The translations under genes and the position numbers were made by a program. Below the pieces are notes generated by a model. It ran no database searches and had not been told where the DNA came from. It saw only the letters and a list, made by a program, of their open reading frames with translations. Source: Mycosarcoma maydis (taxonomy: Eukaryota > Basidiomycota > Ustilaginomycetes > Ustilaginales). From it: a stretch of DNA of 64,000 nt. The stretch lies in assembly GCF_000328475.2 (NCBI RefSeq), contig NC_026482.1, forward strand, positions 310,001 to 374,000. Reading direction: 5' to 3'. This document shows positions 20,173 to 30,231 of the stretch, piece by piece (position 1 is the stretch's first letter; the number at the start of each line of letters is the position of its first letter).

Positions 20173-21561
20173 TCAGGCTGTCAAGAATGCATGCGGCTCG
20201 TGTTTTTCAAGGTAGTACAATATATCCCAAGCGCCACCGGTCCAGGATGGAACGATGTCATTAAGGTGTTGCAAAACCACATGTTCATATCGAGCGTCCA
20301 ACTGCGCCACGCCATACAGCACCAGCGTGGTTCGATACTTGTCGCGCAATATGGGAGACCAAAGCGAGACAAGCTGCCTGGCATCCTGCAGAGGGCCCGT
20401 CACCTGTTGAAGCTCATGCAGCCACGAGGCATCGTCGTTATGGCGTGCAAGCACCAAGCTCAGACCATGCTCGGAACGAGGCGGTAAGAGCATCACTCTT
20501 TTGCGCTCCGAGAAGACCTTGTCCAGCAAGCCACGAGTGAGCTTGTGCGTGTCGATAGGTAGAAATCGAAGTTTTCCGAGAAAGTACTCGTTGTTCAGAT
20601 AGTCCATGTTGAATCGACTGTTCAAGTAGACAAGGATTCGATTGCGCGTCGACTTCCATCCCAGCTTCTGAAGTTGCACACTCACCACGTTGGTCAGCCG
20701 GTACATGAAATGCGTATGGCGTCCTTCCCTGGAGTAGGTGGGCAAGTTTGCAAATGCGCCCGAGGAGGACAATGGATGGCGGTCTCGGACGTCCCAGGCA
20801 TTTTGGGCGACGATCAGAAGTGGTTTTGACGGATCCATCAATTCTGCACTTCTGAATTCCAAAAATGGATTGCCGAGTACGGTCTTCATAGAGTCTTCCC
20901 ATTCCCTCATCGCTGCACGTTTCGCTTGCTCAATAACGCGCACCTGACTTTCAGTTGATCCTCCCGGAGCCGCAAATATAAATTGGAGTTGACGCGGGGC
21001 TGGCTTGAGCTTTCTCGAGTTGATGAGGTGTTCCAATCGTTGCAGCCTTTTGAATGACCAAGTTTTCTCCGTTGATGGCCGAATTGCTCTCTCCTCGGTT
21101 CCAGAGCTTGCCGAAGCGACGACGGGCGAGGCTTCCAGATGGTCCATCTCGGCATGCTTCTGACGAGGTTCATCGCCATCTGCATAGCCACCATGTCTAG
21201 CAACCGAATTTTCCGAATCAGTGCTCTGCTCCTTACGGCTTAGCCAAGATATCTGCCTCGGAGGTAACTCATGGGAAGCGTCCAGAGCCGAATATTCAGC
21301 ACGCTGTCCTTGCTGGGCCCTAGCATCGTGCTGCTGGACTGACTGGACGACTGGCCACGTTTCTGCTTGGTCGAACGGGTTCGGGCTCCATGCTTGAACA
21401 GATTGGTGCTCCTGCCAATCAAATCCATGCAGAGAGCTATCAAAGCCGTCATAATGATGATTTGTGTCGAGTTGCTGGTCCCAACCTACTGGCTTTGCTG
21501 CTGCGCGGAAACGATTGAGTAGTGGCAAGGTCCACAACAGGATCTTGACTGGCAAGTACAT
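20173..21561 (-). CDS. Candidate secreted effector A (subfamily I)
   Basis: 462 aa from the first ATG; the 18 open codons upstream contain no ATG. The N terminus (MYLPVKILLWTLPLLNRFRAAA) is a plausible but weak signal peptide. A disordered, Gln/Ser/His-rich part follows to about residue 170. The C-terminal module starts near residue 312 with ILVYLNSRF and EYFLGKLRFLPID, then VMLLPPRSEHGL, QLVSLWSPI and TTLVLYGVAQLD. The same blocks occur in gene B downstream of its own linker, showing common descent. There are no cysteines. No enzymatic motif is recognised. It is the most 3' member of seven minus-strand paralogues and lies 200 bases from the convergent glucanase gene. Role in host interaction is inferred from secretion and clustering. 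Confidence 0.75.
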   Translation of the reverse strand: MYLPVKILLWTLPLLNRFRAAAKPVGWDQQLDTNHHYDGFDSSLHGFDWQEHQSVQAWSPNPFDQAETWPVVQSVQQHDARAQQGQRAEYSALDASHELPPRQISWLSRKEQSTDSENSVARHGGYADGDEPRQKHAEMDHLEASPVVASASSGTEERAIRPSTEKTWSFKRLQRLEHLINSRKLKPAPRQLQFIFAAPGGSTESQVRVIEQAKRAAMREWEDSMKTVLGNPFLEFRSAELMDPSKPLLIVAQNAWDVRDRHPLSSSGAFANLPTYSREGRHTHFMYRLTNVVSVQLQKLGWKSTRNRILVYLNSRFNMDYLNNEYFLGKLRFLPIDTHKLTRGLLDKVFSERKRVMLLPPRSEHGLSLVLARHNDDASWLHELQQVTGPLQDARQLVSLWSPILRDKYRTTLVLYGVAQLDARYEHVVLQHLNDIVPSWTGGAWDILYYLEKHEPHAFLTA

Positions 21562-22482
21562 CGCAAAGCGGTGGTTCTTTTGGAGGTGTAGCAAGGGGTT
21601 TGCGTCATGAGACAAAGAAAGTCGCCGATGAGGTGCAAGGAGCCAAAATTTAACTCTGTGACATTCAGAGATTCCTGCCGTGTACGTCCGCGTGCCGTCT
21701 TGTCAAACAGTCATGAGTGTTTTGCCTCGGCAGCCCATCCAAAGCTCGAATTAACTTCACAACATCACTTGATACTCTGTTATTCCGGCTCTCGCATATT
21801 TTTCATCAGGTTAAGATAGTCGTCGTGTCCACCATTCCACCGTAATGTGGGTATTCTCTCCTATCTTACGAAGAATCGACAGCGCTGATGCACAATACCA
21901 GGAGGAAAATGGTTAGGCATGCGTGTGCTGCACCCCTATCATGTATGAAAAGAAGTCAGCTAAAATTAACGCGAGCATAGTCCAGGTCAGCAAAAGCACG
22001 ATGAAAGCACCGGCAGAGCTCGGCTGGGAAGCAGCACGACACAGCTGCCGAGTGCACACTTGACATGCACGTACACCGACTATGCCCGTGAGTGCTGAGT
22101 GGGACAACAGACAATCGCAATGGGCGACCAACGAGAGAGCATCCTGCAGTAGATGCATGGCGACAAGCAGTCGAGTTCGACCGTTTCGGCTGTTGTATGA
22201 CCTCGGGATCTTTCACAAGCGAAGTTCAGTCGAGCATCGACGTAGACGATGAAGTCATTTGCAGTGAAACAAGGGTTGATTCAAGCACACAAGTGCCTTC
22301 TTTGCAGAATCGACGACCGAGGACGAAGAAAAATGTATACAGGATTCTGAACAGCCAACTTGATGTACGTTGGAAGCGGAAAGTGTGCTGAGGCGAGCTC
22401 TGTACATCCACCTCACCTTTCCATGCAAGCTACAATGGCCGAGTGTTTAAATTAAGGAGTGCAGCACACCGGAACTGCTCTA
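21562..22482. other. Spacer between effector genes A and B
   Basis: Presumed promoter of A and 3' region of B. An 81-codon minus-strand frame (21913-22158) encodes one hydrophobic segment, but has no family match and no cluster motif, so it is not called as a gene. Confidence 0.4.
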
Positions 22483-23964
22483 CTACTTGTGCATGCGACG
22501 AACCTCGTCGGTCACATCGACGAGATTGAAGGTGTGCCAGAAGGTAGTACCCAGTGCGTCTGCCTTGTCCTGCAAACTGTTCAGATTGCGGGCCACTGCG
22601 GCAGCCACGGCTTGATCATCCTTGATGCGAGCCACACCATACAGGACTATCGTGTGTCTTTCGCCATCGAATATTATGGGTGACCAGAGTGCGACGGTCT
22701 GTCTAACGTCTTCCTGACCAGTCAGCTGGGTCAGGTAGCCATTCCCGCCACCCCCCTTCATCCCCTCGATGCGATCGACGATCAGTGGCAAATCATGCGC
22801 CGTCGTCGGAGGCAAGACGAACTGCACTTTGCGACCAAAATGCAACCTGTTCAGTCCACCCCAGCTTAGCTCGTCCACATTGATAGGAAGGAATTTCAGC
22901 TCTCCTAAGAAGTACTGTTTATTAATATCTTCCATGCTGATGTGGCTGTTTAGATAGACGTAGAGCCGTTGGCCTTTCTCGCCCGCGTTTACATCAGAGA
23001 TCCGCGTTGTTCTCAAGTACCGATTGTTGAGAAAGTGCCCTCTTGAATCACCCCTTCTGCGAGAGTCTTCGGCCCATTCTTGCTTGGAGTACAAGCGAGT
23101 AGGTTCGGGCGGGTGCCCGTCATCTCCGATGTAGAGTCTGCCTGCGTCGCGTGACCAGAACTTTGGGAGTGAAAGTTTTAAATGTTCGCTCCCAAGCACA
23201 ATTTGCATTTGCTGCTTCCACAGATTCTCGTTTTCTTTGATCCCTCGAAATGGCAAGAGAGGGGGATACGTGAGATCAGAATTGATCGCTGAAAGTGAGC
23301 GAGTCCTTTCGTTCCGTCGCGGACTGATATCCTCACGATTCCAGTCGGATGAATCGAACAAGGGCGGTCGGTGTGACGTTGTAGCACCCGGATGATCTGC
23401 AATTTCCAGGTTCTGACCAAGCGATGTGTCGGAGCGCATGTATCTACGTAAATTAATCGGATTGCGAAACGACGTGTGTGCTTCATTCAGCTTCGGATCG
23501 GATGACTCCAAAACAGGGACGTTGACAGATATTATCGACTGGCCGGCACTGGCGCGGCGATCGTGGTTCCAGGCTGAGATCGGTATGTCGTAAATATCGG
23601 GGTTGTGCACCGCATACACACCTGGCGCGTGTCCAAAATGATCCATAGCAGGATTGAGAGAGCTGCTATGACCAACGACGTCCGCAGCTGGCTCGTGTGT
23701 ACGGTAAAATCTGTTGTTGGGATCCGGGGTACTTGCAAACCAGGTGTCATACCACCCAGTCGAGCTAGGCGGCCTGTCTTCGGTGACACCTGAGCTTGCG
23801 TCACTGATCCAAGGGGCTCCATGATTTGGTAAGCTCGTGGATCCCGGGCCGATGGCGGGTGAGTGTCCGATCTCCCAGAATCTATCCGAACCCGCGGGTC
23901 TGCATCGCACGTGCACGACATGAATTAAAGAACAGAAGCTACTCAGTAGCAGTCGCAGCAACAT
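22483..23964 (-). CDS. Candidate secreted effector B (subfamily I)
   Basis: 493 aa. The signal peptide (MLLRLLLSSFCSLIHVV) contains the only cysteines. A ~300-residue linker rich in Ser, Pro, Asp and His follows. The C-terminal module from about residue 330 mirrors gene A: LYVYLNSHI, KQYFLGELKFLPIN, VQFVLPPTTAHDLPL, QTVALWSPII, HTIVLYGVARI. A GGGG patch lies in the module. The closest relative in the window is A, so the two probably arose by local duplication. A TATA element lies about 77 bases upstream. Function unknown; secretion is well supported, effector role inferred. Confidence 0.8.
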   Translation of the reverse strand: MLLRLLLSSFCSLIHVVHVRCRPAGSDRFWEIGHSPAIGPGSTSLPNHGAPWISDASSGVTEDRPPSSTGWYDTWFASTPDPNNRFYRTHEPAADVVGHSSSLNPAMDHFGHAPGVYAVHNPDIYDIPISAWNHDRRASAGQSIISVNVPVLESSDPKLNEAHTSFRNPINLRRYMRSDTSLGQNLEIADHPGATTSHRPPLFDSSDWNREDISPRRNERTRSLSAINSDLTYPPLLPFRGIKENENLWKQQMQIVLGSEHLKLSLPKFWSRDAGRLYIGDDGHPPEPTRLYSKQEWAEDSRRRGDSRGHFLNNRYLRTTRISDVNAGEKGQRLYVYLNSHISMEDINKQYFLGELKFLPINVDELSWGGLNRLHFGRKVQFVLPPTTAHDLPLIVDRIEGMKGGGGNGYLTQLTGQEDVRQTVALWSPIIFDGERHTIVLYGVARIKDDQAVAAAVARNLNSLQDKADALGTTFWHTFNLVDVTDEVRRMHK

Positions 23965-24876
23965 CCTCCAACGGGGCTGTGTCAGCGGTGAACGGGTCGT
24001 GTGTGGTCAAGACTTGCCATTTTGCTGGTTCGGCAGCTACTTATACCCTCAATGAATCTGACATACCGACGAATCCAAAGTCAATCGAACAACCGCTTCA
24101 GACAAGCTCGATCTCATTGAGCTTCTCATTGAGCTGGCATCACGAATGAAGCTCCAAGAATGCGCAACAGCAAGTGCGTACGATGAAGACGTTGTTGCAA
24201 ATATCGGTCAATCTGCAATCAATGTGAAATAGCTAGAATACCTTGCATAGCGAACTTCGATTGATTCGCCTCATATCATGTATGCATACAACTTCTCAGT
24301 GCGTGTGCACGGTGTGTTGAAATTTTTTGTTCATCTTTCGAGTTCTCCCTCAGCTTTGGTAGTTGCCAGGTGAATCGCAGCTTAGCAACCATCACGCATA
24401 GCGCTGTTTTAGCCAATGAAACGTTCTCTTCATCATCGCACATGCGCTAGATCGGCCTCTATACGGCGGGCTCTGAGCGTCCTCGAGCCCTGAAGCACTA
24501 CGCTACCAGCTGCGGCAACATCCTACCCTCAGCAATCTCCTGTAAGAAAATTCGATCGGCTGAATTCATCCGAGAATCGCCGTGGTCTAGTCGCTAGTGG
24601 ATTTGAGCAGAAAGTTGTACCGTCCAGTCAGTCATTCACAAAGGATCCATACGGCCTTGCTTTTTGACCCGACACTTTTAGTTGCTCGAGCTTCAAGAGC
24701 CAATCACAGTTAGATAGAGCTTGAAGAACAGCTCAGAGAAAGGATTTGGACTGATACATGCAGGATTACACCAAAACGAGACCACGTCACTGCTTTCGAA
24801 GCCTAGCATTCAAGCAGCTTTTAGAGAGCAGTTGACCCTTTCGTGGTGGCAGGCCGCGAACGAGGATTCGAGATTC
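23965..24876. other. Spacer between effector genes B and C
   Basis: No gene supported. It holds the upstream region of B and the 3' region of C. A stretch near 24581 resembles a tRNA A-box by chance but has no B-box partner. Confidence 0.4.
24040..24046 (-). promoter_or_regulatory. TATA-like element upstream of effector B
   Basis: On the minus strand the sequence reads GGTATAAGTA, about 77 bases before the ATG of gene B. Pattern-based. Confidence 0.35.
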
Positions 24877-26340
24877 CTAGATGTGCACTCGAGACCCTTC
24901 GGTCACTTGGCCTCCTTTCTCTGAGACCACTTCTGTGATCTTCTTCAAGTCTGCTTTGAGCTTTTCGAGGTGCGCGTCTACATCATCAAAATCAGACAAC
25001 TCGATGTATCCCGTTCCGTAGTTAAAAATAGGACCTTGAGACAAGCCTTTCCTACCCTCGGGTACTCCCCAGAAGCTGTAAAGCACGCGACTCTTGTCAA
25101 AAGTCTGATCCTGTGTGTGGGGGGCATGGGCAAATTTTCCTCCGTGTGTCGTCATCCTAATACCTCTGATGATACCTTGATTTGGCTTAAGTGCGATGGG
25201 GAAGGATCCCGTGTCAGGAAGAAGACGACTAGCCTGAAGGGATGCACCTCGATACATGTTCTTTGTTGATTTCGGCAACGTGTCCTGGCTCACCCAATGC
25301 AGCTTTCCAGCAAAATACTTGGTATTGATGAAATTTTTCATCGCTGCTGAGTCGAGCCACATGTAAGGAACACGCTCCCGTAGTCCTCGTTCGAAGGGAG
25401 GCGTGGAGCTCTCCAAGGATTTTATCTGCTGAGGCAATTTGCGATGCCACAGCGTATCCTTCCCTTTGCGACGACGCTTCTTTCCGACTGTGGGCCTCGC
25501 CATATCTTGAGGCACTTTAATGATTCCGGGACGATTCGGCGTGTCTGAGGATGTAGTGGTGATTGACTCGAAGTCTTGTGCATGCCCCAGAGATTGAATG
25601 TTTCGATCATCGCTCGACACTGAAGATATTTGAATCGGGCTGTGCTGTGAGAACCAAGTGCTTGCTTTTTGGGCCGCTTCGGCTCTGGAGATGCTTACAT
25701 CAGTCTCTCTGTTATCTTGTAGAGGAGGGTGCACCTGGCCAGAACTTGTGCCATGATCAGTGGCTTGGGCAGTATTCGCTCGATGGGAGCTCAAGAGCGC
25801 TTTCTCAAGCCTTTGTGCTTCCGCAGGCACAATAGAGAGTTGTCTCTGCGCTGCGGCGACATGCAACACTTTTTGCGGCTTCGTTGCTGGCTGCGATCCC
25901 GACGCGCTCTCCAGCTGAACAGCGCTTCCGCCTGAGAGCAGGTCATTTACAGATGGCGCGTCTAATTGGCCGGGTTGAAACGTGTGGTGGCTGGGAGCAT
26001 GAAAGTTTGAAAAGGGGTTACTTCCGTGTGTCGAAACGAAATGCTCGTCGACCATGTGAGGATGTGGCCAGTAGTCATGGCTGGTATCAGCTTCTGGGCC
26101 AACGTGGGACGACTGGCCTTCATCGTTCACTCCGAGCTCGGACCAAAGGTAATCCATGAAATCCGGATCCAATTTGTAGTTCGAAGGCGAAAGAGGTGAG
26201 CCAGAAAGCCCAGGATGGTAATGTACTTCGCTAGGCGACGCAAGCGCCCCTTCATTAGCTTCATTGCCAGCTGGATACGAGGATACACTCTTCACAGAGG
26301 CAGCGAGTGTCAGCCCTACGATTGTCAACCAGGAGGGCAT
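24877..26340 (-). CDS. Candidate secreted effector C (subfamily II)
   Basis: 487 aa from the ATG that begins a signal peptide (MPSWLTIVGLTLAASVKSVSS, then YPAG). A further in-frame ATG 51 bases upstream would put 17 non-hydrophobic residues before it and is less likely. Residues 55-73 (YKLDPDFMDYLWSELGVND) match the short acidic motif shared by members C-G. A strongly basic patch KKRRRKGK sits about 40 residues before the C-terminal module, which starts near residue 338: INTKYFAGKLHW, SRLLP, TTHGGKF, SFWGVPEG, YGTGYIE. Cysteine-free. The module is closest to gene D. No enzymatic motif. The basic patch could be a KEX2-type processing site or a nuclear localisation signal acting inside host cells; sequence cannot decide. 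Confidence 0.78.
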   Translation of the reverse strand: MPSWLTIVGLTLAASVKSVSSYPAGNEANEGALASPSEVHYHPGLSGSPLSPSNYKLDPDFMDYLWSELGVNDEGQSSHVGPEADTSHDYWPHPHMVDEHFVSTHGSNPFSNFHAPSHHTFQPGQLDAPSVNDLLSGGSAVQLESASGSQPATKPQKVLHVAAAQRQLSIVPAEAQRLEKALLSSHRANTAQATDHGTSSGQVHPPLQDNRETDVSISRAEAAQKASTWFSQHSPIQISSVSSDDRNIQSLGHAQDFESITTTSSDTPNRPGIIKVPQDMARPTVGKKRRRKGKDTLWHRKLPQQIKSLESSTPPFERGLRERVPYMWLDSAAMKNFINTKYFAGKLHWVSQDTLPKSTKNMYRGASLQASRLLPDTGSFPIALKPNQGIIRGIRMTTHGGKFAHAPHTQDQTFDKSRVLYSFWGVPEGRKGLSQGPIFNYGTGYIELSDFDDVDAHLEKLKADLKKITEVVSEKGGQVTEGSRVHI

Positions 26341-26824
26341 TTTTGACGAAGAAAAGCCTGAAGAAGCTTGTTTGCAGATGAGGAATATCATGCGGTGAGA
26401 TTGAGAAACGGTATGATATGGCCCCGTCGCTCGATTGGTGATTCGGAGACACAATAACCAGAAATGAAGCCAAGGGCAGTTTCATTAGATACTGTACAAT
26501 CACGAATATCGTTCTTTGCACAGCCCCAGGACCGTTGTATGACTCAGCATGTTTTCCCAAAATCTATACCCACTTCACTGACGTGTCGATGTGACATCTG
26601 CAAGGGAGGCACTTTCTTGATATCACTTGATTGCATAGTTATCAAAAAAACCAGAACATCATCAAAAGCTCCATGAAAAGAACTAAGGTAATGATGATGG
26701 TTAGCTACGACAAGGGAGGCGAAGTTCAACTCGTTGTAGCCAGTGAGCGTTAGAAACAAAGTTGCGACAAGAAGCCCTGAGTCAAAGCGACAGAATTTGA
26801 AGTATTTGCAGGGGCTGTGACAAG
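26341..26824. other. Spacer between effector genes C and D
   Basis: AT-rich spacer with one AATCACG copy near 26500 and an A-rich run near 26644. No gene seen. Confidence 0.4.
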
Positions 26825-28168
26825 CTAGCCATGCAGATGTGCTGCTTCACTTGCTTTCTCAGCGATCATTTTCTTCAATAACCTTAAGCGTTCGTTGACT
26901 TCAGGATGGTGTCGCATTTCCAGGTAGGCGATTCCGTAGTTCTGCACCAGCCCGGGCGCATGAGGAAGCTTTCCTTCTGAAATACCCCAGAATGTGAGGT
27001 ATTTCTGCCCATTCAATGGATGGCCTTCCGGCCATGGCGCCTGCACATGGTTGACGCCACCATGAAAAGTCACCCTGATACTTTTTATACTTCCTTGGCC
27101 TTCCGGAAGCTGTATCTTGGGGATATCCGGCATTGGAAGTACACGTGTTGGGAGAAGCGAGCGTGTCCTGTAAGTCCGGAACTTCTTGTATGGCACCGTC
27201 TTTCGATCGATCCATTGTAGCTTGCCAGCAAATACCTGATTGTTGATGATTTCCCGGATATTTTCGTTATCGATTTGCTCGTAAACATGGCGATGATCCG
27301 GATTTCTGAGCGAAGGAGAGGCGGTCGTTGGGATGTTTCTTAATTCGTTGGGCACAGAAGAGGTCCACGATGGACGATAACCATTATCTTGGTAGGTAGT
27401 GGGCTCAGAATAAGATGGTGACTTCTTCTTGGCTTTTCGTGCCTCCGTTGTGGCTGAAGAGAAGTCGACGCTGGATGGAGATTCAGTGCTAGGAGGCAAG
27501 GTTTGACCTTGACCTTCTCGGTTCGGGGTGGAAAATGTATACTCTATATCGTGCGTGAGTGCCTGTTTCTCGCTTTCCGGCGACGCATCTTCCTGAGTAT
27601 ACTGTTGTATGATGTTGCTGAGCACTCGAGGTTCTCCGGGCCTAGTGCTTGTCTGAAAACTTCCGACGGCATCGGCGACTCGTTCCAGCGATTTTGTCCG
27701 TTTGGACGCTGACTCCTCAGTTTTTGAGTGATGGTATGGGTCGGAAACACTGTCCCGGGCCCGGCTGCTGCCTACTTGATGCTCGTCTGGCGTGAAATAT
27801 CGATAACCATGTTGTTCCGGCTGAGAAAGACTTGAAGGTCCGTCCGCATGATGCCACAGTGCCGGCGCATTCTCTGAAGCATGGAAAGGCTGCCAAGGAT
27901 GAAGTTGTCCGGTGGTTTGCGATGTAGTAGTGTCATGACTCGAAGGCTCTGATTCGAGGTCGGACAGAAGAGACCTCAACAAATCTGGGTCGAACTCGTA
28001 CTGTGGTGAGGTCGGAATAGTGGTGAGAGATACTGGGATTTGAGGCCTTTTACCGGGGTTCACAGCAGTGGCTTCATCTTCGCGTTCGCCTACATTGCCT
28101 GACGAAGCAGCGACAATAAGTACAGTCAGAAGCAAGGCGACAACCCTCAGGCGCAAACTTGAAAGCAT
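26825..28168 (-). CDS. Candidate secreted effector D (subfamily II)
   Basis: 447 aa, starting with a strong signal peptide (LRVVALLLTVLIVAASSG). Residues 57-73 (YEFDPDLLRSLLSDLES) carry the N-terminal acidic motif. A basic EARKAKKKS patch lies before the C-terminal module, which starts near residue 311: INNQVFAGKLQWID, SLLPTRVLP, VTFHGGVN, TFWGISEGK, NYGIAYLE. A GKRP dibasic site (residues 39-42) lies soon after the signal peptide. Cysteine-free. Closest relative is C. Intronless. Secretion is well supported; role in plant colonisation is inferred from family arrangement. Confidence 0.8.
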   Translation of the reverse strand: MLSSLRLRVVALLLTVLIVAASSGNVGEREDEATAVNPGKRPQIPVSLTTIPTSPQYEFDPDLLRSLLSDLESEPSSHDTTTSQTTGQLHPWQPFHASENAPALWHHADGPSSLSQPEQHGYRYFTPDEHQVGSSRARDSVSDPYHHSKTEESASKRTKSLERVADAVGSFQTSTRPGEPRVLSNIIQQYTQEDASPESEKQALTHDIEYTFSTPNREGQGQTLPPSTESPSSVDFSSATTEARKAKKKSPSYSEPTTYQDNGYRPSWTSSVPNELRNIPTTASPSLRNPDHRHVYEQIDNENIREIINNQVFAGKLQWIDRKTVPYKKFRTYRTRSLLPTRVLPMPDIPKIQLPEGQGSIKSIRVTFHGGVNHVQAPWPEGHPLNGQKYLTFWGISEGKLPHAPGLVQNYGIAYLEMRHHPEVNERLRLLKKMIAEKASEAAHLHG

Positions 28169-28878
28169 GCTTGGCGAAAATTGGCACGACTCGGCGGTAA
28201 GAGGTGGCGATCTCGAAGAAAGTCATGCGTGTGTGTTGGAATGGTTGGTCCTCACTCCAAGTATTCGATACATGTCAATGCGAATGTCAGAATGCTTTCG
28301 CTCGACGCACTCTTTTCATGAAGAAATAGCTCACTTTAGGTCGCGAATATGGAAAGTGCATCGTGATGTTGGTGGGACCTTCACGAATCAAAATGAAGGT
28401 AGTAAATGGAACAAATTTATGTGTAACATTAGATGGTACCATGTGTGTCGTGCTTTAACTATCCCAAAATATGTGGGTCCGAAATTGTGAATACACGTCT
28501 TGGCATGTTTTGCAAAGCCTCCAGCACTCTACCACATAGGCCCGAAGCGCTTTTGATTTTCAGTTTGCCGCCACCCAAACTATCGTTGGCGATGTGCTCT
28601 CAGCTGGTCTTTTCGACCCGATGGCGTACACATAATTCCAAACGAGGAAATGTAAATGAGGATACAGGTGCAGTGAACTGAAGCATCCCTAATCTACTGT
28701 GTCGTTTCTGTAGACAATTTGGGTTGAGTCTTTGATAAAGAAAGAGGATCAAATGCTATATGGAAGACTTCTTCATTCAATCGAGCATCTAGAAGAAGGG
28801 CCGTGTTTGCCTAAATCCTGTGCAGATCAATGCGGTTGAGCATCTGGAATGAGCCTACAAATGATCCCTGGCTGCCTC
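28169..28878. other. Spacer between effector genes D and E
   Basis: Upstream region of D and 3' region of E. No gene supported. One AATCACG-like copy lies near 28382. Confidence 0.4.
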
Positions 28879-30231
28879 TCACAACCCTTTCAGCAATGGC
28901 AAAAGATGTTGGTCGACAGCAGAATGGTCTTTCACATCAATGTAGCCGGATCCATAATACTCGATCGGATTCTTTGCTTGAAGTGTCTCGGGCACGCCGA
29001 AAAACATGTAGTATTGTTTGTTTTCCAGTATAGTCCCTCGGAGGTTTGCATTTCTAGGGGAGGAGTAATGGTCGGTCATGTGAATTCTGAGCTTAGTCTT
29101 TCCGTCGGCTGCGGTTGTGCTGATAAGAGGAAGGCGACGATTGCGTCTGCGCAACGGCCACTTTCTGAAGTAGTCTTCCATACGCAAGTGATAGAAAAGG
29201 TGCTCTTGAGCCACACGTAGCTTGCCGGCAAAGACTCGAGAGCTTATTTCTTGGATGAGCTTTTCGTTGGGTCTCAAGGCTAGAACGCCAAGTGTTTGTC
29301 TGTCACTTCCCAATGGCTCTGTATAAGGAATACTTCGCAGTACCTCGGGCTCAGTCCTTTTGAGACTTTCTGGTTGCTTGCGAATACGCTCCTCACCGTG
29401 AACTTGAGAGCTTTTCCTGACACGCTTGCGTGGCACTGAGCTGGACATCGACTCGCCTTGGTCTGTTTGGGGGTTCTTGGCCACGTTGAATGCGGTGTTG
29501 GTTTCTCCACCTATAGGTCGCCCGCTTGGAGGAAGTGCTTCACTATCTGATGCCATCAGAGCATTGTGAAGGAATTCGAGTTCTTCTGCGTTCAGCAAGC
29601 GCGGTGTATGCGACAAGTCGTACGGCGAGATCGTGTGATGAGGAGTCGACGCGTAGTTCCATGACTGAGAGGGCTCAGCGTCAGAGAAATGCATATCCCT
29701 GTATAGGGAGCTGTGGGTCTGATCATTATTGATATGCCCAACATTGACAACATTTTTTCCAATGCTGGCATCTCTTCCATTCGATCGATAGACTGACGAC
29801 GTTCCATCGTTATCGGAGTCCGTTAAAATATCACGAAGCATCTCGAGATCTTCCGTGTTCAACTCGGGTGGCGTGTACGAGTAGTCGTGTTCGTATTGTG
29901 TAAGTGGGTGATGAGGCGCGAAATTGTGGCTCCAGGATTGAGAGGGCTGAATGTCATGTGCATGTTCTCCCCAGTGTTGCGAGCTTTGCGCCGGGTCACT
30001 GTCGAAGTGACTGTTGGCAGGCGACCAATAGCCGGCGCCTGCATCTTGCAGTTCATAGTTCGAACGTAAATCACTAGAGGTTGAACCTTGATGTTGATGG
30101 GGCCAACTAAGTCCTGGCTGTGTGGAGCTTCCTCGTAGGTACTGTTGCCAATCGGTATTGCGATCAGCAGGGCCGGCTGGCGCCGCTCTAGCCACCTGAA
30201 AGGCCCAGAGTAAGATGACAATCAAGGACAT
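28879..30231 (-). CDS. Candidate secreted effector E (subfamily III), internal repeat
   Basis: 450 aa from the ATG that starts the signal peptide (MSLIVILLWAFQVARAAPAG); the frame is open for 16 codons upstream without ATG. It carries two copies of a ~45-residue unit (about residues 96-140 and 187-229), each beginning PSQSW and ending in the acidic motif (PELNTEDLEMLRDILTDSD; RLLNAEELEFLHNALMASD). A basic PRKRVRKSS..RIRKQ patch precedes the C-terminal module, which begins near residue 329: ISSRVFAGKLRV, RRRNRRLPL, MTDHYSS, YYMFFGVPE, YYGSGYID. Cysteine-free mature part. It is very close to F, which has only one repeat unit. A TATA-like element lies about 107 bases upstream. Confidence 0.8.
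   Translation of the reverse strand: MSLIVILLWAFQVARAAPAGPADRNTDWQQYLRGSSTQPGLSWPHQHQGSTSSDLRSNYELQDAGAGYWSPANSHFDSDPAQSSQHWGEHAHDIQPSQSWSHNFAPHHPLTQYEHDYSYTPPELNTEDLEMLRDILTDSDNDGTSSVYRSNGRDASIGKNVVNVGHINNDQTHSSLYRDMHFSDAEPSQSWNYASTPHHTISPYDLSHTPRLLNAEELEFLHNALMASDSEALPPSGRPIGGETNTAFNVAKNPQTDQGESMSSSVPRKRVRKSSQVHGEERIRKQPESLKRTEPEVLRSIPYTEPLGSDRQTLGVLALRPNEKLIQEISSRVFAGKLRVAQEHLFYHLRMEDYFRKWPLRRRNRRLPLISTTAADGKTKLRIHMTDHYSSPRNANLRGTILENKQYYMFFGVPETLQAKNPIEYYGSGYIDVKDHSAVDQHLLPLLKGL
29545..29946 (-). repeat. Internal protein repeat in effector E
   Basis: Two diverged in-frame units, about 29812-29946 and 29545-29673. Each starts with a PSQSW box and ends with the N/D-x-E-D/E-L acidic helix motif. 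Gene F has one unit, so a duplication inside E (or loss in F) is implied. Confidence 0.7.

Noticed and set aside
19123..20487. 454-codon plus-strand frame overlapping the glucanase
   Set aside because: Shadow of the GH16 gene in another frame, Ser/Pro/Thr-rich, and it runs past the glucanase stop into effector A antisense.
21913..22158. 81-codon minus-strand ORF with one hydrophobic segment between effectors A and B
   Set aside because: No signal peptide at its start, no cluster module or acidic motif, and not long enough to be convincing.
24581..24660. tRNA-like A-box (TGGTCTAGTCGCTAGTGG)
   Set aside because: No B-box (GGTTCGANNCC) downstream and no plausible cloverleaf.
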